From contig CAMTMX010000002.1 of the NCBI GenBank assembly GCA_947073495.1, forward strand, positions 27,829 through 91,828: a DNA stretch of 64,000 nucleotides, read 5' to 3'. This document shows positions 1 to 13,452 of this stretch, piece after piece. The translations under genes were made by a program, and so were the position numbers. The stretch comes from an uncultured Porphyromonadaceae bacterium (GTDB lineage Bacteria; Bacteroidota; Bacteroidia; Bacteroidales; Muribaculaceae). Positions within the stretch are counted from its first letter, which is position 1, and every line of letters starts with the position of its first letter. A model generated the notes under the pieces. It was given only the letters and a program-made list of their open reading frames with translations. It had not been told where the DNA came from and did not search any database.

Positions 1-4175
<4,175 letters not shown>

Positions 4176-4233
4176 GTGGAGGTTTTGTCGGGCTTAAAGA
4201 GTTTTTTCAAAAAGATGAGGAGAGAGGAATAAT

Positions 4234-5202
4234 TTAATCAGCTAAAGAGATAGCATTTATTTCTGCAACGTGAGTAGACCACTTTCCATTGTATACGGCA
4301 GTGATTGTAAGCTTAAAAAATCTTGCCTGTTTGAATCCCGGGAAATAAGTCCGGAACTCTTCGGCGCCTCCGGCAGGCAATCCACTGAATGTCCCTGCGC
4401 TCTCCCAGGATTCTCTGTCAAGGCTTGTCTCCATAGTGATTTCTTGAGGCCATCCTTCACCATGATCTCTTGTAATGAACTGGAACCCTAACATTTTGAC
4501 CTCTTCCCCCATGTCAACAATTATGTGGTGGGGAGGTTGGTCTTCGCCTCCTTTCCATTGGGTGTGCCAGAATGTATTGTTTTTACCATCGAATGCGTGT
4601 ATCGCATGACCGTTGTCGCTTCCTTCTCCACTTGTCTCTTCAGAAGAGACTTCCACAATTTCCCAGTTGCTTCTGTCAGCCAAAGGCATATTCCAGACAT
4701 CTTCCGCACCGCTCAACAGATAATAGATGGTTTGCTGTTTATTGTCGCAATTCCCTCCTGAAACAGTTGAGATTGTTATTGGAAGAAGATATGAGTCAAA
4801 CGGGCGTAGTTTGCCTGAAGCTTCGACATTGAGTGTCAGGTCTTCTGATATGGAAGATCCTGACGGAATCGTTCCTTCTTTTGTGAGGGTGTAGCAATCG
4901 GCGGGAAGCAGGTTATATTTTGTGCCACAGTTTTCGTTATATTCCACCACTTTCTCCGGATTGACTTCGAGGGTGAACTTGACTTCTGAATCTACGTCCA
5001 TACCTGATGCCGTGGCATAGTCGCTGCCTGTCACTGCCACATGAAATATCTCTGTTAGTGGCTCGCTGAGATTAAAATTTCTGACTTGCAATGTTTTTGC
5101 CTCCGGAATATAGACCGGCACGCTATTGTTGTCGTCGCATCCGGTCGCTATTGCCAAGATGGCGAGAGAGGGGAGTATTAATAAATTTTTATATGGTCTC
5201 AT
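4234..5202 (-). CDS. DUF1735 + F5/8C surface glycan-binding lipoprotein (SusE/F position)
   Basis: 322 residues. The lipobox IAIATGCDD puts the acylated cysteine at residue 22. Residues about 40-165 look like the DUF1735 (BT_3987-like) beta-sandwich, and residues about 180-320 like a discoidin F5/8C domain (conserved AFDGKNNTFWHTQW, then QARFFKLTITA). Such proteins sit on the outside of the outer membrane behind SusD and hold polysaccharide for the importer; no catalytic signature is visible. It is placed directly after SusD (gap 31 bases) and before GH29, the usual place for a SusE/SusF-like binding protein. Sugar specificity cannot be read from the sequence. Confidence 0.85.
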   Translation of the reverse strand: MRPYKNLLILPSLAILAIATGCDDNNSVPVYIPEAKTLQVRNFNLSEPLTEIFHVAVTGSDYATASGMDVDSEVKFTLEVNPEKVVEYNENCGTKYNLLPADCYTLTKEGTIPSGSSISEDLTLNVEASGKLRPFDSYLLPITISTVSGGNCDNKQQTIYYLLSGAEDVWNMPLADRSNWEIVEVSSEETSGEGSDNGHAIHAFDGKNNTFWHTQWKGGEDQPPHHIIVDMGEEVKMLGFQFITRDHGEGWPQEITMETSLDRESWESAGTFSGLPAGGAEEFRTYFPGFKQARFFKLTITAVYNGKWSTHVAEINAISLAD

Positions 5203-5233
5203 AGTTGTTTATTAGTTAGTTTCATCCTTGAAA

Positions 5234-6979
5234 TCAATAACCCGGATTCTGTCCGTTAACCCAGTTGTCTTCTCCTCCGTTTTGTTGACGGATCACATGG
5301 TTTTTGTCGAGCACATACTGCGGAATGGGTTGATAATACATTCTGGGAAGGAATGTGCGTTGACACACTTCATGATAGTTATATTCCAAAACTCCGTCGC
5401 CGTCCGTATCAGTGATCATCATTCCTCCTACCGGTCTGTTCATCACACCATCCTCGCCGTCACATATTTTCCAGCGTATTATGTCCCAATACCGTTTGTC
5501 TTCGAAGGCGAGTTCTATCCGTCGGTCGCGGCGTAGAACATCACGGAGCTGGTTAATTGTAATTCCGGATTTATAGGTCTGGCGGATCGACGGCATATTG
5601 TCTCCTCTTGTCCGGACCATGTCAAGGTAATCGATCGCACCCTCTTTGTCTCCAGACTCAAGAAGAGCCTCCGCATACATGAGCAAGACGTCGGCATAAC
5701 GGAAGAAGATATAATTTGCCATGCCGTTGCTCATTTGGAGATTGTCAGCTCCGTTTACAGATTCGTCAAGGGTTTTTCTTGTATAATAGCCTGTGTTTGT
5801 GACATCGCTCGATGAAGAAGTGTCAATTTCATTGGGGCTACCCACTCCCACTCGTGTGATAATCTCTTCACCTTGCCACATCGATCCGTCATAAAGAATG
5901 CTCTGATAGAAACGTTTCTCCCTGTTTTCGTATGGATGTTGCGGATCATAACCGGATGCCGGGTCAGTGATGGGCAGACCGTTTGACATGCAATAGTCAT
6001 CTACGAGTTCTTGTGTAGGCTGCATGTTGCCCCAGCTTGACTGAATCCCTTTCACAAACACCGGACCAAACAGACCTTCCCTTCTGCCTCCGTTTTGTTT
6101 TGACATCTGGAAATCATATATCACTTCCGGGTTTCCGTTGGTTTCGGCTGTCCATAGGTCAAGGATAGAAGGCTGAAGACGGAACAGACCGAGGTCGATT
6201 ATTTCCTTAAGTGTGGCAGCCGCCTTTTCCCATCTTGATCTGTCGGATGAGGGGTTGCGCAGTTCACTTGCGTGGAATAGTTCGATCCAGCCTTTTAGGG
6301 TCATTGCGGCGGGACGGGTCGCTTTCCCTCCTTCTGACCCTCCTCTCGAGAGAGGCAGGTCGGGAATGATTTCGCTCAATTCTTTATCCAGAAATTCAAA
6401 CGTCTCGCGAGCGGTGGCTCTGGGGAAGAATATGTCGCTGTCGACATTGTTGTCGAGCACATCCGTGATGATGGGGACTCCGCCATAAGCCATCCATAGA
6501 TAATGGTAGAACCAGGCTCTCAGGAATCTTGCCTCGGCAATACGTTCGCGTTTGTAATCATCTGAAAAGTTTGATTCCGTCACTTTGTTTATAAAGAGGT
6601 TGCATGATCTGATCCTTTCATACTGTCCTTTGGCGTCGCTGTTGCTTGAGCGTCCCCATTTCCACATGTCCCAAGGGCCGCACAGCCAGCTTGTGGGGGA
6701 GAGAGCGGCGGTGTAGATAGTGGTGCGGGCATTCATCCACTCAGCTCCTACATAAGAATTGTCTGAATACTGGTCGAAACATTGTGTCTCGTTGTTCAGA
6801 TGAGGAAACTGATTGTAGATATCGTTGAGGAACATATCGGCATTCTCTTCCGATGCCCATACGGTGGCGTCGCTAAACCTGTCTTTAGGTTCTATTTCCA
6901 GCCAATCCTGGCAAGAAGTGGTAGCCATTGCAATGAAAGTGGCTATGGCTATATTTTTAGTTAAAGATAATATTTTCAT
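5234..6979 (-). CDS. SusD/RagB-family outer-membrane glycan-binding lipoprotein
   Basis: 581 residues, the usual SusD size. The start MKILSLTKNIAIATFIAMA leads into the lipobox ATTSCQDWL with cysteine 23. Family features include the N-terminal EIEPKDRFSDATVWA stretch, TPR-like helices (RIAEARFLRAWFYHYL at about 145) and the C-terminal RDRRIELAFEDKRYWDIIRW signature of SusD/RagB. The protein forms the lid of the SusC barrel and captures the oligosaccharide. It is separated from the SusC stop by 15 bases, so the two are cotranscribed. Confidence 0.96.
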   Translation of the reverse strand: MKILSLTKNIAIATFIAMATTSCQDWLEIEPKDRFSDATVWASEENADMFLNDIYNQFPHLNNETQCFDQYSDNSYVGAEWMNARTTIYTAALSPTSWLCGPWDMWKWGRSSNSDAKGQYERIRSCNLFINKVTESNFSDDYKRERIAEARFLRAWFYHYLWMAYGGVPIITDVLDNNVDSDIFFPRATARETFEFLDKELSEIIPDLPLSRGGSEGGKATRPAAMTLKGWIELFHASELRNPSSDRSRWEKAAATLKEIIDLGLFRLQPSILDLWTAETNGNPEVIYDFQMSKQNGGRREGLFGPVFVKGIQSSWGNMQPTQELVDDYCMSNGLPITDPASGYDPQHPYENREKRFYQSILYDGSMWQGEEIITRVGVGSPNEIDTSSSSDVTNTGYYTRKTLDESVNGADNLQMSNGMANYIFFRYADVLLMYAEALLESGDKEGAIDYLDMVRTRGDNMPSIRQTYKSGITINQLRDVLRRDRRIELAFEDKRYWDIIRWKICDGEDGVMNRPVGGMMITDTDGDGVLEYNYHEVCQRTFLPRMYYQPIPQYVLDKNHVIRQQNGGEDNWVNGQNPGY

Positions 6980-6994
6980 TTTGATGGATGTCTG

Positions 6995-9900
6995 TTAGAA
7001 TGTTATGTTCAAGCCAAAAGCGTAGGTGGCTTGCTGGGTGTAGTATTTTCCATTTGCGGATCCTGCTTCCGGGTCTACGATCTCTTTCATGAACGGTGTC
7101 CATGTCCATAGGTTCTGACCTGACATATATACCCTAAGTCCTGAGATATGGAGGAAATCGAGAGCTTTCTGAGGGAGTGAATATCCGATTTCTATGCTTT
7201 TCAGACGCACATAAGAAGCGTTTCTAACCCACCAGGAAGATGGCTGCCTGTGGTTGTTGACGGTCACTTCGCTTGTGAGGCGAGGATATCTTGCATCTGT
7301 GTTTGCCGGGGTCCAGTGATCTTTGAACTGAAGTTTTGTAGCCGATCCGGAATCGAAGAAAGGCATTACCAGTGTCTCGCCGAGGGAAATATGGGTTCTT
7401 GCAGCCCCCTGGAATAGAGCGTCAAGGTCAAAGTTTTTCCATCTTACGCTGGGGGCGATGCCAAAGATGATTTCAGGGTTCCAGTTCGACAGACCGATCA
7501 CAGTCTGGTCGTGTTCGTCGATTTTTCCGTCGGGAACCCCTTCCGGTCCTGATAGGTCTTCATATCTCAGGTCGCCCGGATAAACCTGTCCCCACGGTTG
7601 GGTTGCTATCCCGGCTTTTAGCGAACCGTCTGGATTGAAATCATCGTATGTGAAATATCCGATTGCATGGTAGCCGAACATTGTGCCGTCGGCACGTCCT
7701 GTGCGTCTGCGGTTGGGATTATTATAGGTGGCATCTGTCTCAAATATTTGATCAAGTGTGTTGTGTGCGTATGTAAAGGTGCCTCTTGCCCCCACAAACC
7801 AGTCTTTATTTATTTGTTTGTTGAAAGTCAGAGTGAGGTCGATACCTTGATTGTGCATCTTGCCGGCATTCACCTGCGACAAGGGTATGCCGTATTCTGC
7901 TGGTACAAGTGCGTTTGGAGCCATAAGCATGTTAGATCTTTTTTCATAGAAATAGTCTGCCTCAAGTCCCAACATTCCGTTCAGTACTGAGAATTCCACA
8001 CCCAAGTCAAATTTCTTTGCCTTCTCCCATGTGATGTTGGGGTTGCCCTGAAGATTTTCCCACATGCCCATCACCGGGACTCCTCCGATATTTCCGGCGG
8101 TGCCGAAGCCATAATCGCTCATATATTGATAGGAACTTCCGGCAAGATTTCCTGATTCTCCGTAAGATGCACGAAGTTTGAGCTTATCAATCCATTCGTA
8201 TTTTTCCATGAAATTTTCTTCGCCGATGTTCCATCCCAAAGAGAAGGCTGGGAAGAATCCGAATCGCTTGCCCGGCGCGAAATAGTAGTGACCGTCATAT
8301 CTGCCGGACACTTCCGCAAGATAACGGTTGTCGTAATTGTATGCAGCACGGAAGATGTAGCCGATCTGACGCTCTTTCCATGACGTGCCGCCGTTGCTTA
8401 TGTCTGCGGGGTCGCTGCTGCCTGCGTTGATTTCGTCTACATTGATGCCGTAGTTGTTGCGTTTGGCATTCATGTTCCAGCTGTTGCTCATTCTTGCTTC
8501 CACAACTGCCAGTGCGGAGACGTTGTGTGCGCCAAATGAGTTCTTATAATTTAACATGCCTTGGATTGTGGTGTTGACTCTTTCCGAGTATTCAAGAGAC
8601 AGATTAGGCTTTTCTGGCCCTTGTTGTCCCTCAGTCCATTCATACGGGTCTTTTGATGCGTCGAGTGAATAGACGGGAACGGGTGTCATATAATTTTTCT
8701 TTTTCCATCTGTATGGGTCATAGTTGACGACTCCCTGTATACTAAGTCCTTCGATGAAAGGAAGCTGTTGGGTGATGGAGAGGGAGGTGTTGAGTTGATC
8801 TGCCGGCTGATGGTTGTAGCCGCTGTGATATGCTTCTCCGATAAGGGAGTGTCCTACATACTGCCCCCATAATCCGTTTGAATAATATATGGCAGAGACA
8901 GGCGGGGTGCGGTATGCCTGATACATTATGGTTCCTGCCGACACTCCGGGGAATACTGATTTTTCATGCCATCCTCCGAGATTGAGAGTCACATTGGTGT
9001 ATTTTGTTGCGTCGATGCTTAAATTTGCCTGAAGGTTTGCTCTCTGATAGTTGGTTGAACTCCACATACCTTCCTGATAGGCATATCCTAACGACACGTA
9101 ATAACGGAATCTGTCGGAACCTCCGGATAATTGCACATTATGATTTGTCATAACGGAATTGCTTCTGATCAGGTCTCTGAGACCGTTGCTGTTTGGATAG
9201 CGGTCCGGGTCAGCGTCGGGCGCTCCTTCACATGTTTTGCGGAACATCTCGACGTCGTGTGCCGAATATGCATAATAATTGGGATAGCCGGCGTTCATCG
9301 CGGCTTCATTTTTCATAAGGGCATATTCGTAAGAATTTACCTGGTCGGTAATTCTTGTCGGGTTTTGAAAACCCACAAAACCGCTGTAGGAAAGTTTTGG
9401 CGCCCCTGTCTTACCTTTCTTTGTGGTCACGAGGATAACGCCGTTTGCGCCTGCCATGCCATAGGGTGCAACGGCAGCGGCATCCTTCAATATAGAGATG
9501 TCTTCGATCATATTGGGATCGAGTTTGGAGAAATCTCTGGGAACTCCGTCTACAACCACAAGGGGAGATTGGTTGCCGAGAGTGGCAACACCGCGGATCC
9601 GCAGTGACGCCCCGTCACATCCCGGTTCTCCCGATCCTTGTTTCGCTATGACTCCGGCAACACGTCCTGCCATGCTGTTGGAGATATTTGTGACCGGCTT
9701 CTGTGCGATAGCGTCTGTTTTCATGCTCGACACGGCGGAGGTGGAAGATAGTTTCTTCTGGGTGCCGTAGCCTACTACGACCACTTCATCCAGCGCTTTC
9801 ATATCCTCTTTCATTACGATGGAGATGGGAGACTTGCCGTTGTAGTCTATAATGACCGGAATATGACCAATAAAAGAAAATTCGATCTTGTCTCCTTTGT

Positions 9901-10168
9901 CTGCCTTGATAGAAAAATTTCCATCTATATCGGTCACTGTAAAAATGTTTTTCCCGACTATCCTCACTGAAACACCGGGAAGGGATTCCCCTGTTTTGTC
10001 GGTCACCACGCCGTTGGCTGTGGAGGTGTTTCGATTGTCTCGTTGAAAGGATGTCGTGTCGTTTGCATAAGCGGGGACACTCACTGTGCTTAAGAAGGCT
10101 GCCCCGAGAATCACTGCTTTTGATATGGCAGCAGGAATCGTTCGGGGGACTTTAGGTTTTTGTTTCAT
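6995..10168 (-). CDS. SusC/RagA-family TonB-dependent outer-membrane transporter
   Basis: 1057 residues with an N-terminal signal peptide (cleavage probably after PAYA). Order of domains: CarboxypepD_reg-like domain at about 50-125 (TDKTGESLPGVSVRI), TonB box DEVVVVGYG at about 127-135, plug domain (RIRGVATLGNQSPLVVVDG) at about 150-250, then the long beta-barrel ending in AFGLNITF with a C-terminal phenylalanine. It imports glycan fragments with energy from TonB-ExbBD. It is the first gene of the PUL operon and follows a 590-base intergenic region with a large palindrome and a possible promoter. Confidence 0.97.
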   Translation of the reverse strand: MKQKPKVPRTIPAAISKAVILGAAFLSTVSVPAYANDTTSFQRDNRNTSTANGVVTDKTGESLPGVSVRIVGKNIFTVTDIDGNFSIKADKGDKIEFSFIGHIPVIIDYNGKSPISIVMKEDMKALDEVVVVGYGTQKKLSSTSAVSSMKTDAIAQKPVTNISNSMAGRVAGVIAKQGSGEPGCDGASLRIRGVATLGNQSPLVVVDGVPRDFSKLDPNMIEDISILKDAAAVAPYGMAGANGVILVTTKKGKTGAPKLSYSGFVGFQNPTRITDQVNSYEYALMKNEAAMNAGYPNYYAYSAHDVEMFRKTCEGAPDADPDRYPNSNGLRDLIRSNSVMTNHNVQLSGGSDRFRYYVSLGYAYQEGMWSSTNYQRANLQANLSIDATKYTNVTLNLGGWHEKSVFPGVSAGTIMYQAYRTPPVSAIYYSNGLWGQYVGHSLIGEAYHSGYNHQPADQLNTSLSITQQLPFIEGLSIQGVVNYDPYRWKKKNYMTPVPVYSLDASKDPYEWTEGQQGPEKPNLSLEYSERVNTTIQGMLNYKNSFGAHNVSALAVVEARMSNSWNMNAKRNNYGINVDEINAGSSDPADISNGGTSWKERQIGYIFRAAYNYDNRYLAEVSGRYDGHYYFAPGKRFGFFPAFSLGWNIGEENFMEKYEWIDKLKLRASYGESGNLAGSSYQYMSDYGFGTAGNIGGVPVMGMWENLQGNPNITWEKAKKFDLGVEFSVLNGMLGLEADYFYEKRSNMLMAPNALVPAEYGIPLSQVNAGKMHNQGIDLTLTFNKQINKDWFVGARGTFTYAHNTLDQIFETDATYNNPNRRRTGRADGTMFGYHAIGYFTYDDFNPDGSLKAGIATQPWGQVYPGDLRYEDLSGPEGVPDGKIDEHDQTVIGLSNWNPEIIFGIAPSVRWKNFDLDALFQGAARTHISLGETLVMPFFDSGSATKLQFKDHWTPANTDARYPRLTSEVTVNNHRQPSSWWVRNASYVRLKSIEIGYSLPQKALDFLHISGLRVYMSGQNLWTWTPFMKEIVDPEAGSANGKYYTQQATYAFGLNITF

Positions 10169-10258
10169 GTTGTTGGATTTAATTTTTCATGAAGGTTAAT
10201 TAAAAGTAATGATGGAATCAGATACTATCTATGGAGTTGTCCGGACAATATCATGCCG

Positions 10259-10266
10259 CAAAATTA
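10259..10266 (-). promoter_or_regulatory. Possible -7 box of the SusC operon promoter
   Basis: Read on the minus strand these bases give TAATTTTG, matching TAnnTTTG, about 90 bases before the SusC start codon. No good -33 TTG is seen at the usual distance, so the promoter may depend on an activator, which is common for PUL operons. Tentative. Confidence 0.3.
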
Positions 10267-10419
10267 TGTCTGGAGGATTAATTCCCCGGTTAGTTACAGA
10301 TTAATATCCCTTTTGTTAACCCAAGTTTTTTATTAATCCGGTATTGCCCGGTCCAGGAGCATTCTTCATATGTTATGAACAGTATGCTCCAATTGAGTTT
10401 TTCAAAGGATTAATAAATA

Positions 10420-10455
10420 AAAAATGGGGTTAATTTTAAAATTAACCCCATTTTT
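10420..10455. repeat. 36-bp perfect palindrome upstream of the SusC operon
   Basis: The two 18-base halves (left arm starting AAAAATGGGG, centre TTTTAAAA) are exact reverse complements with no loop. On the minus strand the palindrome is followed by a T-rich stretch (TTTTTTATTTATT), so it could act as an intrinsic terminator or attenuator ahead of SusC; the perfect two-fold symmetry also fits a protein-binding operator. It lies about 250 bases upstream of the SusC start. Confidence 0.75.
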
Positions 10456-10681
10456 AACCTGTTGAATAATACCTGATAATGTAATTTTGCAGGTGTATAA
10501 TCGTTATTCAGTTTTTTCAAGTTTTTTGATAAAATGCCGTCAGGAATTATAAAAAGGTAAGGATCATAGGTAAAAAGGATTTTAGGTTGTTTATTTCATT
10601 ATTTTTTTAGTGAATTATATAATTTTTGACAAAGATAAAAATTAATTAATAGGTTAAGTTGAATAAAAGACAGTTAGTTTA
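10456..10681. other. Non-coding AT-rich interval between two hairpins
   Basis: About 225 bases between the palindrome and the terminator of the regulator gene. I see no plausible reading frame, and no promoter strong enough to name. It is noted because it is bounded by two terminator-like hairpins on the minus strand and could hold a small RNA. Confidence 0.3.
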
Positions 10682-10719
10682 AAGAAGTATGGCAATCCGT
10701 GAGGATTGCCATACTTCTT
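10682..10719 (-). terminator. Intrinsic terminator after the Kelch/winged-helix regulator
   Basis: A perfect 17-bp stem (left arm starting AAGAAGTATGGC, loop GTGA) lies 40 bases past the stop of the minus-strand regulator gene and leads into a short T-rich run. It separates the regulator from the SusC operon, which is therefore transcribed on its own. Confidence 0.8.
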
Positions 10720-10759
10720 AAGAGCGCGTCTTACATTCTCTTAAACAAATGCTTTAGCT

Positions 10760-13375
10760 TTATAAATCTTCCATGCTTCTGGGGAAATCTTCACCCATCA
10801 TATTGCGATATTCTTTTGTGAAAGAATTATATAATGCCATAGCCTTGTCGTGTCGGCCGGTAGCCCGGTAAGCCTTGATGCCGTATGTCAGAGCATGCTC
10901 TGACAGAGGGTCGATCCTTAACAAGGAATTGCTCAGGCGTCTTGCTGTGTCATACTTGCCGAGTCGATAATAATCAGTGATCTTTTCTGTGAGATATTCG
11001 ATCATGTAAGTCTCCATTTCCTGACGATAATAATCGAATATGGAATCTTCAGTGTCTGCTAAAAATTTACCCTTTATTATTATGGTATTAAGTTCGGCAG
11101 ATTTTTCATCATCAAGCGGATGGTTTTGTAATGACGATGTGATTCTGTAGACTTGCAGATAGTCGCAATAACATGAGTCGGAAACATCTATACGGAACAA
11201 CCCTTGTTCGTAAACGAGGCTGATCCCTTCTATTTCTGTAAGTACCTTGCGAAGCTTGTTAATAGTGACGTTTCGCAGGTTTTTGACCTTGTCCGGCTCT
11301 TTATCAGCCCAAAACACGGAGTTAAGATCATTAGAAGTCACACCTTTTTTACTGATTGTGTTGAGCAGAATATAAAGAAATACCAATTTTAATTTGCGGC
11401 TGAACATGTATGTGATGTCTCTTCCGGATGAGTCGAGTGTCGATAACGGTCCGAACAAAGAAATACAGTTTTTTTCAGGATACATAAAACGATAGGTAGA
11501 TGTAGTGTCATTCTGAGATAATTCGCTCTCAGAAGAATCGGATCCTTCAGGAACAGACACTTCCTTAGTCCCGTTGTTTTCAGGTAATTCAATAGCCTGT
11601 TCGGAAAATGTTGCCTGATTCGGCTCTATATTTTTTGTCTTTGTCGGCTTTCGTTGTCGTCTTATTATCACTACAGCAAATAATGTCAGAGCAGCGACAC
11701 ATCCCCCCGCGATATACCACAGTGTCGACCACCGTTTTAAACCGTTGCTTTCAGAAAAAGAAAGGAGTTGGCTTGATGATACAGGAGGGGTTGATATGGA
11801 ATAGACAGATGTGGTTGTCTCTCCATATTTCTCAAATTCCTGCACCACACAATAGATCTGTTCGAAAGCGGGATTATCGTATAATGCCACATTTGTGGCT
11901 ATTTCTTCAGATACGATCGGTACTGAATCCCCCACTGCTGTCGCACTGCCGTCGTTTATGTCTATGCGGAAAAGTTGTAGCGAGGAATGAGGTTGATATT
12001 CAGGATACATCATTGCATAGAAATGCTTCCTGTCAGGATCCTGTAATAAAGTCCTTGCCGGCACCCGGTCGTTTTCCGGCGCCGGTTGCTCCCAAAGTTT
12101 TTTTACTTTCTTTGAATTCAGGTCAATCAGATATAAATCATAATAATAGATAGTGCCCAGGTCTTGTTTCCCTTCAAGATTCCCTTTCCCTCCGTAAATA
12201 TAGATCGAATCTTCCGATTCCGTCAACATCATTGAGGTGAAGAAACGTGGCTGGATTTTGTCTCCCGATAGAGGAATCGTATCCCAAAGATTGTTGTTGA
12301 AATTGAATCTCACCAATTTGTCGGAATATGTACGATTGCCATAACCTCCGAAAAGTATAAGAGAATTATCTTTTTTACGATACACATGAGCGTGATGATG
12401 CCACACCGCCTTCGGTTCGGAAACGTTGAGCATTTTCCACTCTCCGGTCTCCGGATTTATTTTTGCAAATAAAGCGTCATGATATATCTCGTATGGCATA
12501 ATTGCGCCCGATTCGGCGTCGATCAGGTTCATACCGAGTTTGGTGGGGAGACTGTCTCCTTTTAACGGGAGCATGGTCAACCCTTTTGAGAGGATATTGT
12601 ATGTCTTTATAGAATCGGCGTTATATGAATGGAATTTTTGTCTTGTCTTATCGAATGCAAATCCTGTCGGGGTGGAAGAGTATACCTTCCAGATAGGATT
12701 CCATGAGAAAGAGCGGTTTATAAGCCATTTAGGGTTTTTGATATTTCCGATAACATTTCTGTTGGAGTCATGCACATTTTCACCGACACATTCACTAAGA
12801 GGAATATAGGTTGTAGTATTGTCTGTTATGATTCGAAGGTTACGTATGGAGAATGATGCACATTCCACAATATTGCGGCTCATACCGAAATAAAGTTGCG
12901 GAAATAATTGAGTGTCTTTTAGCTCGGGCATCGGTATGGTGGATTTGTGTGAACCGATAGCGATGTCGATAACTCCGGATAGTGTGTTGATTCTGATTGA
13001 AACGGGGAGATATTTTTCTTGGACTTCCTCTTTTGTGAAGGATGTGGAAAAGATAGTCTTTTCTCCGTTTTTTGCAAAAATAAAAACGGCGTTCCTGTTT
13101 TCTACATTGTAATTGAATGTAAGGGTGAAAGCTTCATTCCCTTTAGTGTTGCGAAGATAAAGTATATTTCCCGGACTGTTGAGATTATGGTTCCTGACTT
13201 CAAGATCCACACCATATTTTACTACCTTTTTAGTCTCTTCATCTTCCCCCGGGATAGAAAGCGATGATCTTTCGGCGATGGTTTTTTCATTTCCATGAAA
13301 TTGCAGTCCTTGCGGATATACGCAAAGTAAATTCTGGAAAAGAATAAGATATAATATGATAGATAATCTCTTCAT
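10760..13375 (-). CDS. Membrane-spanning one-component regulator: periplasmic Kelch propeller, TM helix, cytoplasmic winged helix + BTAD-like domain
   Basis: 871 residues from ATG 13375; an in-frame ATG at 13396 adds seven residues, but the start at 13375 gives a better signal peptide (MKRLSIILYLILFQNLL). Numbering from 13396: residues about 60-195 resemble a LamG-like sandwich, 225-535 contain Kelch-type beta-propeller blades (LILFGGYGNRTY, IYIYGGKGNLEG), 560-578 form one transmembrane helix followed by RRQRK, 645-740 look like a winged helix of the SARP/OmpR type (LRNVTINKLRKVL), and 750-878 helical BTAD/TPR-like repeats. The architecture suggests direct coupling of a periplasmic sugar signal to DNA binding without a histidine kinase. 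It lies directly upstream of the SusC operon and is its likely regulator. The domain reading is from pattern recognition and the ligand is unknown. Confidence 0.75.
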   Translation of the reverse strand: MKRLSIILYLILFQNLLCVYPQGLQFHGNEKTIAERSSLSIPGEDEETKKVVKYGVDLEVRNHNLNSPGNILYLRNTKGNEAFTLTFNYNVENRNAVFIFAKNGEKTIFSTSFTKEEVQEKYLPVSIRINTLSGVIDIAIGSHKSTIPMPELKDTQLFPQLYFGMSRNIVECASFSIRNLRIITDNTTTYIPLSECVGENVHDSNRNVIGNIKNPKWLINRSFSWNPIWKVYSSTPTGFAFDKTRQKFHSYNADSIKTYNILSKGLTMLPLKGDSLPTKLGMNLIDAESGAIMPYEIYHDALFAKINPETGEWKMLNVSEPKAVWHHHAHVYRKKDNSLILFGGYGNRTYSDKLVRFNFNNNLWDTIPLSGDKIQPRFFTSMMLTESEDSIYIYGGKGNLEGKQDLGTIYYYDLYLIDLNSKKVKKLWEQPAPENDRVPARTLLQDPDRKHFYAMMYPEYQPHSSLQLFRIDINDGSATAVGDSVPIVSEEIATNVALYDNPAFEQIYCVVQEFEKYGETTTSVYSISTPPVSSSQLLSFSESNGLKRWSTLWYIAGGCVAALTLFAVVIIRRQRKPTKTKNIEPNQATFSEQAIELPENNGTKEVSVPEGSDSSESELSQNDTTSTYRFMYPEKNCISLFGPLSTLDSSGRDITYMFSRKLKLVFLYILLNTISKKGVTSNDLNSVFWADKEPDKVKNLRNVTINKLRKVLTEIEGISLVYEQGLFRIDVSDSCYCDYLQVYRITSSLQNHPLDDEKSAELNTIIIKGKFLADTEDSIFDYYRQEMETYMIEYLTEKITDYYRLGKYDTARRLSNSLLRIDPLSEHALTYGIKAYRATGRHDKAMALYNSFTKEYRNMMGEDFPRSMEDL

Positions 13376-13452
13376 GTATGATGTCAGGTTTATCAACCTC
13401 TGGTCAAATTAGGATGGTCATGGTTAATTTAGGTTGTTTTGAATAAAAGGGC

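Noticed and set aside
11608..12153. 181-codon plus-strand frame
   Set aside because: Antisense shadow of the Kelch regulator gene; no recognisable motif.
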